64,000 nucleotides of DNA, taken from positions 310,001 through 374,000 of the forward strand of contig JAFFSR010000227.1 of assembly GCA_017163975.1 (NCBI GenBank), written 5' to 3'. Below are positions 14,001-24,712 of the stretch, one piece after another. The position numbers and the translations under genes were made by a program. Under the pieces are notes generated by a model. That model was not told the DNA's origin. It did no database searches and saw nothing but the letters and a program-made list of their open reading frames with translations. The first letter of the stretch is position 1. Each line of letters opens with the position of its first letter. Source of the DNA: Anastatus disparis (Eukaryota > Arthropoda > Insecta > Hymenoptera > Eupelmidae).

Positions 14001-15549
14001 GTATTTCATTGTTAAAATTTTTCCACTATTCACCTTTGATTTGTATAAGAAAAGTCTGCAAATTTCTCAAAATCATTTTTTCAGTAGTTATATTCTGTCC
14101 ATAACGTATTTACTTACAGTTTTTACTTTAAGATTAAAAAAATATATAATTTTTTTAGGAAAAATTCACATTAATCGTAAAATTTTTTTTATTTTCATGT
14201 TGGTATCATATTTGTATTTAAAAAAATACAAAATAAAATTTAAACAAAAGAACACTGCAAATATTTTTATTTAAATATAATTTTATGAACATTAAGAGAT
14301 CGTTATAATAATCTTATTAAAATTATATTATTTTAAATTACATAGTAGTGTAAATATCACATAAAATTATTTTATTCCTCCCCAACAGTAATGGCCACTT
14401 TATTAAGTCGAAATGAAGATATAACTAACTTCCAAAACATTAGCAGGAATAAAGTCTTTTATTCCCGCAAAAAGCGGAAATAAAGTACTTTATTACCGCC
14501 AAATGAGAAATTTGTGAATTTGAATAATTTTCCTTAAAATTTTTAACAAATGATCAAATTAATTGATAAAATTTAAAATAAAAATTCTAAAAAAAATGAA
14601 TATATTGAAAAAATTATGAAATTTCATTATTAAATTTTAAAAATAATTCAAATAGTAAAGAAATTTTTTCTCCATAAATATTTATTATGATAATTTATTT
14701 TCATAATTCACAACAATGTGTAATTATTAAATTAATTTATATTTTAATTTCTGTAATAAGGCTCGCTTTCTGAAGTTAATAAAGTGGGCACCGTTGAGGT
14801 AAGAATAAAGTAAAATATGCAACAAGAGAGTAAAGTCTATTTCTCCCTCGGGAGAAATATGTGACTTTACTCTCTAGTTTCATAACGTACTATTATTTTT
14901 ATTTTCATTTAAATTTAATCCTAATGTATAAAGTATATTATATTAATTTTAATAAGTTGTAAAAAACTTTTTCTTATAGATTAATTCGATTTAATATTTA
15001 TTCCGTGTAGCCCTGAATAGGAATTATTTTTTGTAATATTCTAAAACGTACACGTTTTTAAAGAAAAATTTTTTTCTTATTTAAGAAAAAAATTATATAG
15101 ATCAAGAAACATCCTTTAAAAAAGCCATATTATAATAAAGTAAAAAATAAATTTAAACCGTGTACGTTTGGAAGAAATGTAAAAGAGAAAAATTAATAAA
15201 GCTGATTGATTATTTTGTAGATCGAGTGGAGCATGAGAATGTATATACTCCAGTTGACAGTGATGATGAGGACGATGATGAAGATGAAGAAGATGAAGAA
15301 GATGATGAAGATGATGAAGATGAGGAAGAATCACATGATGATGACGATGTTGATGATATGCATGAGCCTGAATACGATGATGAGGAGACATCCTCTGAAA
15401 ATACAGCTCTGCTCGGTACTGTGCGTACACAAATAATTGTTACACCTAGCATCTCACCTGTACAAAGTAGTCAAGATCTTGCCGTCATCATTGACAAACA
15501 AACGTCGCAACAACATCAACCACAACAGGCCTCGCATTCCCGTTCCTAG
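506..15549 (+). CDS. KCNQ: KCNQ-type voltage-gated potassium channel, C-terminal part (partial)
   Basis: Four exons keep one frame: 506-602, 1817-2268, 2767-3071 and 15221-15549, giving 393 visible residues; the 5' part with the six membrane segments is outside the window. KCNQ channels are tetrameric M-current type K+ channels of the neuronal plasma membrane. Seen: the first exon reads LDQILGKQGSKARDVYASKL and ends in KVERQ; the next starts VDEIGMKLDQLIELYMEDRK. This matches the family's cytoplasmic assembly region (helix C linker and the helix D coiled coil, where human KCNQ2 has KVEKQ and KKLDFLVNIY). After it come poly-Gly and poly-Asn runs, a GFVLKPILVDKQ stretch, a Ser/Thr-rich segment and a final exon with about 30 Asp/Glu residues. 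The intron 603-1816 starts with GC instead of GT; the frame allows no other donor. The 12.1 kb last intron is full of foldback repeats, and an undetected small exon in it cannot be excluded. Family assignment is by recognition of the coiled-coil region. Confidence 0.82.
603..604 (+). other. Non-canonical GC 5' splice site (KCNQ)
   Basis: Exon end AGGCAG is followed by GCGAGT. Using the nearby GT at 607-608 would place a stop codon straight after the acceptor at 1817, whereas GC keeps the reading frame through the conserved coiled coil. Apart from the C at position 2 the donor matches consensus very well, as known GC-AG introns do. Confidence 0.8.
792..908. repeat. GC-rich palindromic element in KCNQ intron
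   Basis: Inverted repeat: the left arm starts TACGCACCAAGGGAGGG at 794 and runs into CTAACCCGCGCG; the right arm is its imperfect reverse complement and ends ACTCCCGTGGCGCGTA at 906. The tip is CpG-rich (CCGAGCCGAGGCGAGGCG). Base composition is unlike the surrounding AT-rich intron. Confidence 0.8.
1989..2036 (+). repeat. In-frame AAT/AAC microsatellite coding poly-Asn
   Basis: AAT and AAC triplets follow a GGT/AGT-rich stretch in the second visible KCNQ exon, coding an Asn run after a Gly/Ser run. Such tracts vary in length between individuals and lie in the disordered tail, so effects on the channel core are unlikely. Confidence 0.75.
4200..4877. mobile_element. Foldback element (non-autonomous), 678 bp
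   Basis: Two arms of roughly 300 bp are inverted copies of each other. The left arm starts ACAAGGAGAGTGCATTGCAT and the right arm ends with its complement at 4877; the arms meet around 4540. There is no coding capacity. Flanking dinucleotides are TA and AA, so a TA target duplication is not clean. Related, more decayed copies are seen near 9240-9480, 10380-10752 and 28000-28310. Confidence 0.8.
5913..6035. repeat. Palindromic element with GGGAGTA arm
   Basis: The left arm TATACATCGAGGGAGTACAA and a right arm ending TTTCGAGGTGTATATA are reverse complements with few mismatches; internally ATGCCCTG pairs with CAGGGCAT. The tip (GAGGCCCGAGCGTAGC) is GC-rich. It sits in the long KCNQ intron. Confidence 0.75.
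6367..8257. mobile_element. Composite foldback with a 640-bp tandem duplication
   Basis: The ends are inverted: TATATATTAGTTATATACGT on the left, and its near complement ACGTATATAACTAATATA on the right. Inside are two nearly identical direct copies of a 640-bp unit (6367-7006 and 7007-7646), each beginning with a roughly 165-bp hairpin (6382-6553 and 7022-7193). A third hairpin (8091-8239) is in the other half, where the unit's flanking sequence returns in inverted orientation (GGCCTACAACGACATAAA). A palindrome around 7600-7690 forms the turning point. Hairpin tips are GGGCGCGCGAAGCGCGCCC. No transposase is coded. The near identity of the tandem copies points to a recent duplication. Confidence 0.8.
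9240..9490. repeat. Decayed single arm related to the 4200 foldback
   Basis: The stretch carries in the same order the phrases of the right arm of the 4200-4877 element: a reference to CATAACTTATGAAAA, then a GTTTTAATTGCAACTTTAATA block, AACTTGAAAATTGTA, GCGCTGGACC and CATAATTTTATGCAAAGAAA. Identity is low but collinear. No matching inverted arm was seen. Confidence 0.5.
10380..10752. repeat. Diverged foldback, same lineage as the 4200 element
   Basis: The core inverted repeat spans 10576-10752: GTCAAAAAGCTCAACCCATT pairs with AACGGGTTGAGCTTTTTGAC. Further left, ACTGCGAGCATTAGGTCTGA and TTGAGATTAAATTCTTTTGA are collinear with the 4200 element's arm. No open reading frame. Confidence 0.6.
10945..11153. 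repeat. Two adjacent hairpins
   Basis: At 10953-11108 AAAGTTATAGCGTAATAAAG pairs with TTATTACGCTATAACTTT. At 11115-11151 a short near-perfect hairpin has arms GATTACTGACACCTA. Both lie in the long KCNQ intron and have no coding content. Confidence 0.65.
11326..11707. mobile_element. Foldback MITE flanked by TTAA
   Basis: The terminal repeat GGAGATGTAAAACGGACACT (11330 on) is answered by an inverted copy ending ACATCCCC at 11703. Both ends are flanked by TTAA (11326-11329 and 11704-11707), the target duplication typical of piggyBac-type elements. The termini do not start with the usual CCC, so the superfamily is uncertain. 374 bp, non-coding. Confidence 0.65.
14443..14500. repeat. Pair of short AATAAAG hairpins
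   Basis: GGAATAAAGTCTTTTATTCC (14446-14465) is a self-complementary 20-mer. GGAAATAAAGTACTTTATTACC follows at 14476-14497 as a second near-palindrome. CCCGC and GCGG lie between them, so the pair can also fold into one larger hairpin. Confidence 0.6.
14825..14875. repeat. Short palindrome with TTTCTCCCTCGGGAGAAA core
   Basis: Arms AGAGAGTAAAGTC and GACTTTACTCTCT enclose TTTCTCCCTCGGGAGAAA. The roughly 51-bp element lies 345 bp before the last KCNQ exon. Confidence 0.65.
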
Positions 15550-18500
15550 CCTGCACAGCGGGACTCGCGATTAAAAATTAATTCTATATATCAATAGCTT
15601 TATTATAGTCCTTATTATGATTAAAAAGAGAGAGAGCCGAGCGTGTTTCTATCTTACATTATATTGAGGGATTGGAGGCGAATAATTTTAAAAAATTGTG
15701 TGCCTAGCATTTATTAAACAAAGTTATATTTTAAAAATAGCAAACGAGTGCGTGATCGTTGTTACGAAAGTTGTAATGTACATACGCATCGTGTAGAGTA
15801 ACCTTGACGGTCTACTTAAAGCGCAATATAAAAGCTTTCAATTATTTATTTAGAAAGCTGTAAGACATTGGTTTAAATGTGTAATGTATTAAAAATTGAA
15901 AATTTTTATTTTCACTTATATTTTAAAGATTAATTAAATTTACACTCGGAAATTTACATATCGTATATTTTAAAAGTTTTCCATTGTTAATGCCAAATTT
16001 CATAATACTCTAAAAGACCATAGTCATACGTTATTTAAGACTCAACAATTATTTTCTTTTAATATTATTAATTTTTTTTTTTCTTTGAAAATACATGTTT
16101 ATTGATTTAGAATGAAAAAATATTTTATCAATATTATGCTCTAATCTTCCTACTTTATTTATCATTGTATAATATGTAAAGTTAAAATAATTTTAAAAAT
16201 GAAAATATAATTAATACTCGATTGAAAATGAAAAAGAGAAAAAAAATACACAATTCAATCAATGTCATGCAAGAAAAAGAAAAACCAGTTACGCGTAAAT
16301 TGCTATTATCGATAAATCACATTGATCCAGGGTCCATGCTCCTAGTTAAATATGTAAATAGATAAATTATTAGCCCTCTGGTAGGGTTTTATCAGTTCGC
16401 TTAATCTTCATTGTTTAAATAAAATTTTTAAAAAATTAAGTGAATTAATAATTAAAGAGATTTTATTTATTAAATCATGCTAATCGCCAAAGAAGAAAAA
16501 AAAACAATGCTACAACGAAAATCAATCCACTGTATATGACCATAAGGAAAAAAAAAAAAGAATAGGAATAATAATTTAATGAAAGAAATAAAATAATATG
16601 TAGATATCGAATGTGCTATATTAAAATGCCGCAATTAGCAAGTATCGCAAAGTAAAAAAAGAGAAAAAAATAAGCACTGATGGCATCAGCTCGCGTTCGA
16701 TGACATTTTCCTTCCGGTCAGTCTTCCACGCGAGGAGCAATTGCGCACAATGTAGATAATGTTTACAAAAAATAATAATAATAGTAAGGGCTGCTTTGTT
16801 AAAATGATTTATTTATTTATAATTATAGTAACAACAACAACAAAACTCGCATAAATTATTATATAAAATAAAGCTACAAAAAAAATCATAAATAATTTAA
16901 ATAATAAGTAAAAGAAAATTAATCAAATTTCACGATTTTTTACGTCGTTGATTATTAAACAAAAAAAATAAACTTCTTACATTTTTCATATTAATGATAA
17001 AAAAAACAAATTATGATGAAAAAATTTTTTAACTAAATTATGCATAAGTATAAATCTGCTCTTAGATAGAATAATTATAGTCTCTCTGCTCGCTTGAAAA
17101 AAAAATCTAAAAAAAAACGTAAGTACAAGAAAACCGAAGATATATGAAAGGTCAATATTTGAAGTAGCCCGGGAGGATTTAGACACCAAATGTAAAGAAG
17201 AAATTCTTTTTTAGTTTACAAACGCGTAATTTATCACAATTTACTTAAAAAATTTAATATTAAATAAAAAGAAAGGAAAGACACGCGGTATAATTATAAA
17301 AAATTAAATCTACATTATTTAACATTAAGAAAAAAATTATGCATCGTTCGTTTTTATTGTATTATTGATAATTAAAAATTTATTTTTTTAGTTAAATTAA
17401 TTTTACTATCGCCGATCTTTAGAGTAAGAAAAACTAATGAAAATACGGTACGAAAAAAGAAAAACAAAAATAATCACTTCGGGAGTAAAGTATCTAAGAA
17501 TTCGTTTGAAAAAAAAGATAGGGAGAAAAATAAATGAAAGCTACACAATAAAATTAAACTTAGGGCACAATGAAAACGCTTATATTACATTTATACATAT
17601 GATATATTGCGATAATTATACATAATTTAGCCAATGTTTCTGAATTGTACATTTTAAATTTAAAATCTGTGCAAGGCAAGAGAAAGTAAATAATTAAAAA
17701 AAAAAAAAAGAAAACGAAAGAAAAAGGAAAAAAATCAATGAATATGGACATTATTAAAAATTTCTATTCATGACTTATACAAATATATATTAATATCACC
17801 GTTTTTTGATAGTCTCTAAAAATCGTATATATCTTACACATTGGTTATTAGAAGAAAAAGCAAAGAGGACATTATTGTAGCACGTATAACTTATAGTTGA
17901 AGATTAGAATACTTGGCTTTCTGCTGATACAAACTTTCATGGGTTTAAAACTTTGTTTACATTTGAAGATGCATATTTATATTGACAATAAACTTTGGAA
18001 ATTTTTTTTTTATTTTTTCATATTAACTTTATAAACTTTTTCAAAACTCTACTTTATCTTCGTTGAAAAAAGTATTCTTTTATCATGAAAATTTATTATT
18101 ATCAATTCTTTCAATAATCTTTTTCTTTTTATTGTCAACAAAACTAAGTAATCTTTTTACAAAAAAAAAAATTTTATTATCCGTCGACAACGATATGTGA
18201 CTTAAAAGTGCTCAAACCCACTTTAATAATTCCTTTATAAAAGAAAATAAAATGCGAAGCTTTTATTAAAATAAAAAAAAAATAATTTCAAAATGAATAA
18301 AAACAAAAAAAAAATAATAATAATAATAAAGAATAGACAAACTAAAATGATTAAAGTACCCCTATAAATTCTTACACGCGCGACTTGGTATAAATATATT
18401 GTATACAAATGGAAAATAATATTAAATCTAAAAAAACTTTCTACGCACTTTGGACGTAATGTAAAAAATGTAAAACTTATATAAAATAAAAAAAGCGTAA

Positions 18501-19104
18501 TATTATATACATGCGAATGATTAATAGCGTAAAATTTATGTTATTTAAAAGAAATGGGCGATCTACGTGAATGAAGCGATGTAAACGAAAAAAAATTAAA
18601 GAGAAAACATTCCATGCGGTTATATATATAATATAAACACTCATCGATTGAGCAATTTTTATCGAAATATCTTATAATTTGCAATCAGTAGTTGTTTACC
18701 TAAATTTTCATTTTTAAATTATAGATTTAAGAAATTTAAAAAATTTAAACAAATAAAACCATGTGATGTTGGACAAGCTTCGATGTAAGTACTTAATTAA
18801 TTACTATCACAAATGTCTTTTTCCTCTTAACTGTTAATATTTGCATGACATAACTATAATAATAATTATGGCGTATTTGTATTTAAAATGTAAGATTTTG
18901 ATACAATTAAATGTTAATCGATCCACTTAACATGCATGTACTTATTATGAAAAAAAAAATCAATTCAATATCGAAACACGCGATTATTTCCAATTATCAT
19001 CTGTAATTAATAAAGTACTCGATAACGTATTTGTCCAGCTCATCAATTAAGGTAGCACATGCACGAACACGTCGACATTTTAAAATTTCTATATCGGCGC
19101 TATA
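15550..19104. other. KCNQ 3' UTR and AT-rich intergenic DNA
   Basis: The first part should be KCNQ 3' UTR, but many AATAAA-like words make the polyadenylation site uncertain. A short AAT microsatellite occurs near 18317-18331. No open reading frame here resembles a known protein and no tRNA was seen. Confidence 0.5.
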
Positions 19105-19707
19105 CAGTGCCTTCCGAAAGTTTCGGGCCACCTCAATAATTTTAGAACGATTTGAGATGTTGGATTAAGATTTTCAGGGGTTCAACAGGGTTAGAAAATC
19201 TATTTTTTAACAAAAAAGTACCCACCGCAATCCCTTCGGATTTGAGGGGAGGGGCAAATCAAAAGACCTTAAATAGAATGGAAGGTTAAGTGGGGGCTCA
19301 TTCAAAAGAGCTTTTCGAGACAAATACAACGCAGAGTCTTTTTCCCCCTTATGATCACTTCAACATTCAGATTTTGTCATAGCAATAAGGTCTATAACAA
19401 CGAGTTGAACTCAAATAAAATTTAAATGTTTAGATGATCAAAATTTAACGAAAAAAGATTGTTGAGATCTTTGCAACCATCGTTGTATTTGTCTCGAAAA
19501 GCTCTTTCAAATGAGCCTCCACTCAACTCACCATTCCATCTGAGTTTTTTTACTTCCCCCTTTCCCCAATTTTTCGGAGGCATTTGGCTGGTTAGATTTT
19601 TGCTAAATAATATATTTTTTAACCTAATTGAACCCCTGAAAATTTCGATTCTATATCTTAAGTTGTTAAATTATTCATGTAATTCGGAACTTTTAGAAGG
19701 CACTGTA
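19103..19707. mobile_element. Tc1/mariner-like foldback MITE
   Basis: The 601-bp element (19105-19705) starts CAGTGCCTTCCGAAAGTTTC and ends with AAGGCACTG, and both ends abut a TA dinucleotide, the Tc1/mariner target duplication. The CAGTGCCTT-type end is typical of that superfamily. Arms are about 250-290 bp (AGCTTTTCGAGACAAATACAACG pairs with the complementary stretch near 19482-19504). No transposase frame. Confidence 0.75.
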
Positions 19708-19718
19708 GAATAAAAATA

Positions 19719-20149
19719 TTGTATCTCTGAAGCCGCTTGAAAAAGATCGTATCTCACAAACTACTGATTTTTGCGCTGATTTAACTTAGCATCACTCATT
19801 AATATTTGCGGGGTTTGTTTTAAAATGCGAAAAGCCACTTCGCGTTTGCTTACGCAAATAATTTTTTAAAAAAACAACTTTTTCGCCCCCGTCGGGTTTA
19901 AAAATAGTATATGCACCACGGGTGCTACGTAAATTTATGTTCCTTATGCGAATTTGACGCCCTCGCTTCGCTTGGGTCTACAAACTCACACTTGAGCCGA
20001 AATCCCCGATCTCGCGCCCTTGGTACATAATGTACTATTCCACATTTTAAACAAAATCCCGCAAGTATTTTACGACTAGTACCAAGTTAAATCATAGCAA
20101 AAAACAATAGTTAACGAATTACAATCTTTCAAGCGGCTTCCTAGGTACA
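19719..20149. repeat. Second foldback element, abutting the previous one
   Basis: GAAGCCGCTTGAAAAAGAT at 19729 pairs with ATCTTTCAAGCGGCTTC ending at 20140; TGATTTAACTTAG pairs with CAAGTTAAATCA, and GCGGGGTTTGTTTTAAAATG with the stretch near 20042-20063. The tip is GC-rich (GACGCCCTCGCTTCGCTTGG). It starts only 12 bp after the end of the Tc1-like element. Confidence 0.7.
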
Positions 20150-21417
20150 ATCTTTTTAAAATGGCTTCCGATACAGAATTTTATTATTTTATATCAACGA
20201 TATTAAGTGCAAGAAAAAAAACCCAAGAGAAAAGCAATCATGTACGTTAATTTTAATTATTTAGGAAAATTATCATGAAAATTATAAATTATTATTATAG
20301 ATAATGAGAAATATTCTTAAATAATTTTTAAGCAATTTATGCCAGTATTTACAACAATCGAAAATTTTAAGCTAATCAATAAAATTTTAAAATTATTGTT
20401 TTAATGCAGAGCGCTTCAAATTTTAAAATCATTTTGTAAAATTAATTAAATGTATGAATAAATTTTAAAATAAATTTTTGAACATTGAGTTTGAAATCAC
20501 GAGTTTTAGAGGGACCAGAAAAAGTTTCATGTTCAAATAGAATAAAAAAAATTTTTTTTGTAATTAATAATTTCATTAATGATGACTCAAAATTTTGTAT
20601 TATATTAAAGAATTTTTAATCATTAAAACTAAAAATGTTGAATTTCTAAAAATTCAAGTAAAATAGTATTCAGAAGCGTACTGCGTATTATAGCAAAAGT
20701 GATTTGAGTTTTCAAAGACTTTATCGATTTCGCAAAGAAAAAAAAAGTTGATCGTTTTAAAGTTATATCAAGAAAGAAATAAGAAAGTAACGGTGATAAC
20801 ACTTTATAGCATAAAAGCTGATATGGCGCCTTAATTTCCTGCTTATGTCGTTTCAAATTCGAAATCGAATAGTAGAAAGAGATCAAGAGAGACAAAAATT
20901 ACACACCAACGATTCTCGTGTGCTACTGCTGCTTGGATACACCTTGAAAAGAAATTTTGATTATCAAAAAAAATATAATAAAAAAATAGTATAAAAAAAT
21001 TATTGAAACGATTTTCACGGAATCGGGAAGTTTCTCGAATGTGCAAACCTAGGCGAAATAAATGAAACGAAGGATTTGAAAAATCTGAATAAATATATAC
21101 ATTTATTTTATAATTATTGTTGTATTTATTTAATCCTTATCTTTCTATAAAACTACCTAATGTCAAATATACATTTAATAGCATTTTGATTATTTTATAA
21201 TTCTTTTTTCCGAAGTTGATGCAGGAAATTTGTACTTTTGACCAAGTTATAAAAAAAATATGTTCTTAGATTACTCAGGCATGGATCATAATATGCTTTT
21301 TTCATGTATTATTTTTTCGGTATAATACGGTAATGATTAATAGCAAATTATCTCATGTATTATTAATGAAACTTGGTTGAATAAATTATAAACAAAATAA
21401 AGATTAATTTATTACTT
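20150..21417. other. Intergenic DNA downstream of the ionotropic receptor gene
   Basis: AT-rich; short open frames on both strands show no conserved motif. On the minus strand an AATAAA follows the receptor's stop codon within about 12 bases (near 21407-21412) and may serve as its polyadenylation signal. Confidence 0.45.
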
Positions 21418-23235
21418 TCATCTCGTGGTAAAATTAACGTAAAACGTTAGTAACTCAATTAAAAATACAACAAACGAAACAGAATAACCTAAAAAAAGTA
21501 TAAATAATATTGGTCTTTTAGTATTTCGACTCTCAATATCATCATCCTCTTCTAAACTTTTAATTCGTGGCTTGCCAATTTTTTCCCATTTTGCAAATAA
21601 TCCTGATTCTAACATTCTTATATATATTGTATCAAATTTTTCAGAATACGGTGAACCTGGCGAGAAAGCAAATCCTTTCCACGTAATCCAAAAGCATGGT
21701 TTCATTATACGATACTTTTTTGTCCCATCACAAGATAAATATTTTTTTGACATTGCATAACCGATATTTTCAGAAAGAACGCAAGAAATGCTTCTGTTAC
21801 GCACCATTTCATCAATACAATCATTCAAATTTTTTCGAGGTTGAGCCTTTCTTTTCAAATTTTCCATTATTTCATTTTTAATTCCAATAGTTGCAAATGT
21901 CATATTAAAAAATGGCTCATAAACAAAGAGTGTCAATCCAGATTCATCAAGAGATTTAAAACTGTTCAGTAATAATACGTTTGTAGTTTGCAAACTTCTA
22001 TCAGTCATTTTAGCATAATAAACAGTCGTATAAGTAATTGATAAAATTATGATGGAAGAAAAGATCATCCTTTCTTTAACAGATACAGGTCGTTTGGATA
22101 CAGAGATGCCAAGAATTACCTGAAATATATTAACCCAACTCCAAATGTTTTTATTAAATCGTAACAACTTTGATAATAATACGAAAAAATTAATATACAC
22201 TATTGTGAAAATAATAAAAGCATAAAATTTTTTCGATATTATTAATCTAGAATAATGTAGATTAGGTACCAATGCACAATAGCCATCTGTATTTAAAATC
22301 ATACTGCGTTCTAATCTTTGATTATGCCACAAAAGGTAGAGTTCATTTCCAGTAAAATCAATTTCACCATCACGAACAGCATCAATCACATTTGTCTGAT
22401 TATAAAAGTCGTTGTAATGTTCGGCAAAAGTCGGTTTGATGAAAATTTTGAAATTCATAACTTGAGATACAGTAATGAAAAGCCAATAATTACTACCGTT
22501 AATGCTTATAGTATGACCAGATTCGTTTCGTTTTAAGTAAACAAATGGAGGTTCATGAATGAAAATTGTGTTCAAACAATATCCATTCATATCATCTAAT
22601 TTGTCAGGAAATAATTGGATACTTTCCGTATAGAATTTCTTTTCGGATATATTTTTAAACGGATCATATGAGTGAATGATTATCTTTTCAAAGTCCGATT
22701 CGCTGCGCACCATTTCCAAAATAGTGAAATCTAAAAATTTTCTTTTCCACGCTTCACATAAAATGTTTTCAATATCAGAATTTCGTTCAGTTTCATCATT
22801 AACTATTATTGTTAACCATCGTGGACGGATAGGTCTTGTTAAAATTTCAACATATGTATCTAATATTCTGATTATTTCAGAAAAATTAGCATTCTCATTA
22901 TCACTAACGGGAGTAAAAAGTGATACAAATAATGTGGAATATCGAGGTGAACCATAAGTTGGATAGTTCAAAATATGAGTTAAGCTTTCAACCTTACCAA
23001 AGTTTAATATTATCATTGGAAAATCTTGAATTAAATGTTGTTCAATATATTCTGTCTCACGTTTAAGTTTGTTGACTGTTTCGCTTGTAAATAATAAAAT
23101 TTGGTAAGGATTCATTTGATCAACAATATCATCTATTAAGCGTTTAAAAGGATATAATCCTAATTTTTTATATTCCATGTTACTATAAACCTTTAAAATT
23201 AACACAAGCAAAAATAGTAATTTCGGCATGTTCAC
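21418..23235 (-). CDS. Divergent ionotropic receptor (IR family), intronless
   Basis: A 605-residue single-exon protein. IRs are ligand-gated cation channels related to ionotropic glutamate receptors; divergent insect IRs act mainly in taste neurons, usually together with co-receptors. Seen: signal peptide (1-18), amino-terminal extracellular region, first ligand-binding lobe (about 215-330, with IHEPPFVYLKRNESG and VRDGEIDFTGNE), TM1 (about 337-358), a pore-loop region (362-381, WSWVNIFQVILGISVSKRP), TM2 (390-408), second lobe with CFWITWKGFAFSPGSPYSEK, and TM3 (574-601). The glutamate-receptor SYTANLAAF motif is reduced to TYTTVYYAKM. The amino-acid-binding Arg and Asp/Glu of iGluRs are not recognisable, as expected for a divergent IR. 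The start at 23235 is chosen because the signal peptide follows directly. Lack of introns is common in this IR class. The natural ligand cannot be inferred. Confidence 0.85.
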   Translation of the reverse strand: MNMPKLLFLLVLILKVYSNMEYKKLGLYPFKRLIDDIVDQMNPYQILLFTSETVNKLKRETEYIEQHLIQDFPMIILNFGKVESLTHILNYPTYGSPRYSTLFVSLFTPVSDNENANFSEIIRILDTYVEILTRPIRPRWLTIIVNDETERNSDIENILCEAWKRKFLDFTILEMVRSESDFEKIIIHSYDPFKNISEKKFYTESIQLFPDKLDDMNGYCLNTIFIHEPPFVYLKRNESGHTISINGSNYWLFITVSQVMNFKIFIKPTFAEHYNDFYNQTNVIDAVRDGEIDFTGNELYLLWHNQRLERSMILNTDGYCALVPNLHYSRLIISKKFYAFIIFTIVYINFFVLLSKLLRFNKNIWSWVNIFQVILGISVSKRPVSVKERMIFSSIIILSITYTTVYYAKMTDRSLQTTNVLLLNSFKSLDESGLTLFVYEPFFNMTFATIGIKNEIMENLKRKAQPRKNLNDCIDEMVRNRSISCVLSENIGYAMSKKYLSCDGTKKYRIMKPCFWITWKGFAFSPGSPYSEKFDTIYIRMLESGLFAKWEKIGKPRIKSLEEDDDIESRNTKRPILFILFLGYSVSFVVFLIELLTFYVNFTTR

Positions 23236-24019
23236 ATATAAAAATTTTATGACCTTAATTTTATTTAATCAGATATTTTAATGATACAGTTATAAGACAA
23301 TGGATTAATAAAGTTCACATTGAAAACTAACTTGATGAGTGTCATGGTCAAATGCACATTCGTTAAATGATTAAGGTAAGTGGTTTTTTATGCACATTCA
23401 AACATTTGTGTAAACGTATTTATTGATCGATTAAATTATAAATAGCTTTTTAAAATCATTAAAATATTAATTTTTAAATAAAGATCTCTTATCATTGTTG
23501 CTGTAACTAGAATATTATAATTTTATGTTATTCAATCAAACATAAAAAGAACTTGGACAAAAAATTTTTCCCAATATTCTTGTTGTTATTAATTATTTGA
23601 TAAACTAAAATATACTAATATAATTATTCAATCCAATACCTGCCGATTCTTAGAGATGACAGTAATTTCTATGAAATTTGGTAATACTAATAAGACTAAT
23701 TTAAACTAGACCCAAAAAATAAAAAGCCATATTGATTTCAGTTTACTCGCTAACTTAAAACGCAATATACGCTTTCGACATGTTTTTACAATACGCGGTT
23801 ATTAAATAATTCCAAATATCTATAAAATCCATTTTTAATAACAGATGCCATTACGTACATTTCTTATCAAGATCAAAGTCATGAATTATAAAAATCGCAA
23901 ACTGTAAAAAAATTTCTCCTTTCCACCGTCTTACTAAATGGGCTCTTTTTAATGCAATGTGTTTAAGTTGAAAACTGATCAACCATCGAGTTTATAGTCA
24001 ACGGTAACATAATATACAC
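23236..24019. other. Intergenic region upstream of the ionotropic receptor
   Basis: This region should contain the receptor's promoter. No clear TATA box or other known motif could be singled out, and no coding frame or repeat is supported. Confidence 0.4.
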
Positions 24020-24582
24020 TACCCTCCAGTCACTTTTGCCCACCCTATATGAAAATCAGTAAAACTTCAAAGTTTCGTGGCCCAGTGAAAAATACTTGTA
24101 ACTAAATAATTCCAACGGGATGAACCTTCAATTTGAGCTAGGTTAAGCAAAAAAAAAATTAAAAAACATGTTTTATGCGTAAAAAACGAAAATTTTTTTG
24201 TATGATGCGTATTTTTTGAAATACTGGATACCAAAAAAAAATCGTTTTTTTTATTAAAAATGACCATAACATCTTGTGCAATCGATTATAAATGAGCACT
24301 CCATAGCTCATTTTAAAGTAGACTTCCTTAGCTTTCATCTCCATTTTGGTTTTTTATGATTCGATAGTTTCGGGAAATATAGCAAGCATTTTTGGGCAAA
24401 AAAATTGAAGATTTATTAGTTCGTTTTTTACGCATAAAACATGTGTTTTTCATTTTTTTGCTCAACTTAAACACTTTTTAATACCCCGTTAGAATTTTTT
24501 AGTTACGATTATTTTTCGCTGAGCCACAAAACTGAAGTTTTACTGATTTTCATATAGGGTAGGCAAGAGTGACTGGAGGGTA
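24020..24582. mobile_element. Foldback MITE with TA target duplication, just upstream of the HCN-like gene
   Basis: The element 24022-24580 starts CCCTCCAGTCACTTTTGCCC and ends GTGACTGGAGGG, flanked by TA on both sides. The arms also match internally: TATATGAAAATCAGTAAAAC against its complement near 24537-24556, and CATGTTTTATGCGTAAAAAACG against the stretch near 24421-24442. Non-coding; TA duplication suggests the Tc1/mariner superfamily. Its right end is 130 bp before the ATG of the HCN-like gene, so it could contribute to the promoter or 5' UTR. Confidence 0.75.
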
Positions 24583-24712
24583 ATGTATGTATAGTACGAT
24601 TCTCAAGATGGCTGTCATTCACCTGATTTGAAAAGTTATCAACAAATAAGTACGGGGAGTATCGTCTCTTTATTAGCCTTTACTCTGTGCAAAATAATAA
24701 AATTTAAAAAAA

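Noticed and set aside
15116..15452. Minus-strand open frames of 80-104 codons rich in Ser or His opposite the last KCNQ exon
   Set aside because: They are the complement of the GAT/GAA codon run of the acidic tract; simple repeats give open frames on the other strand.
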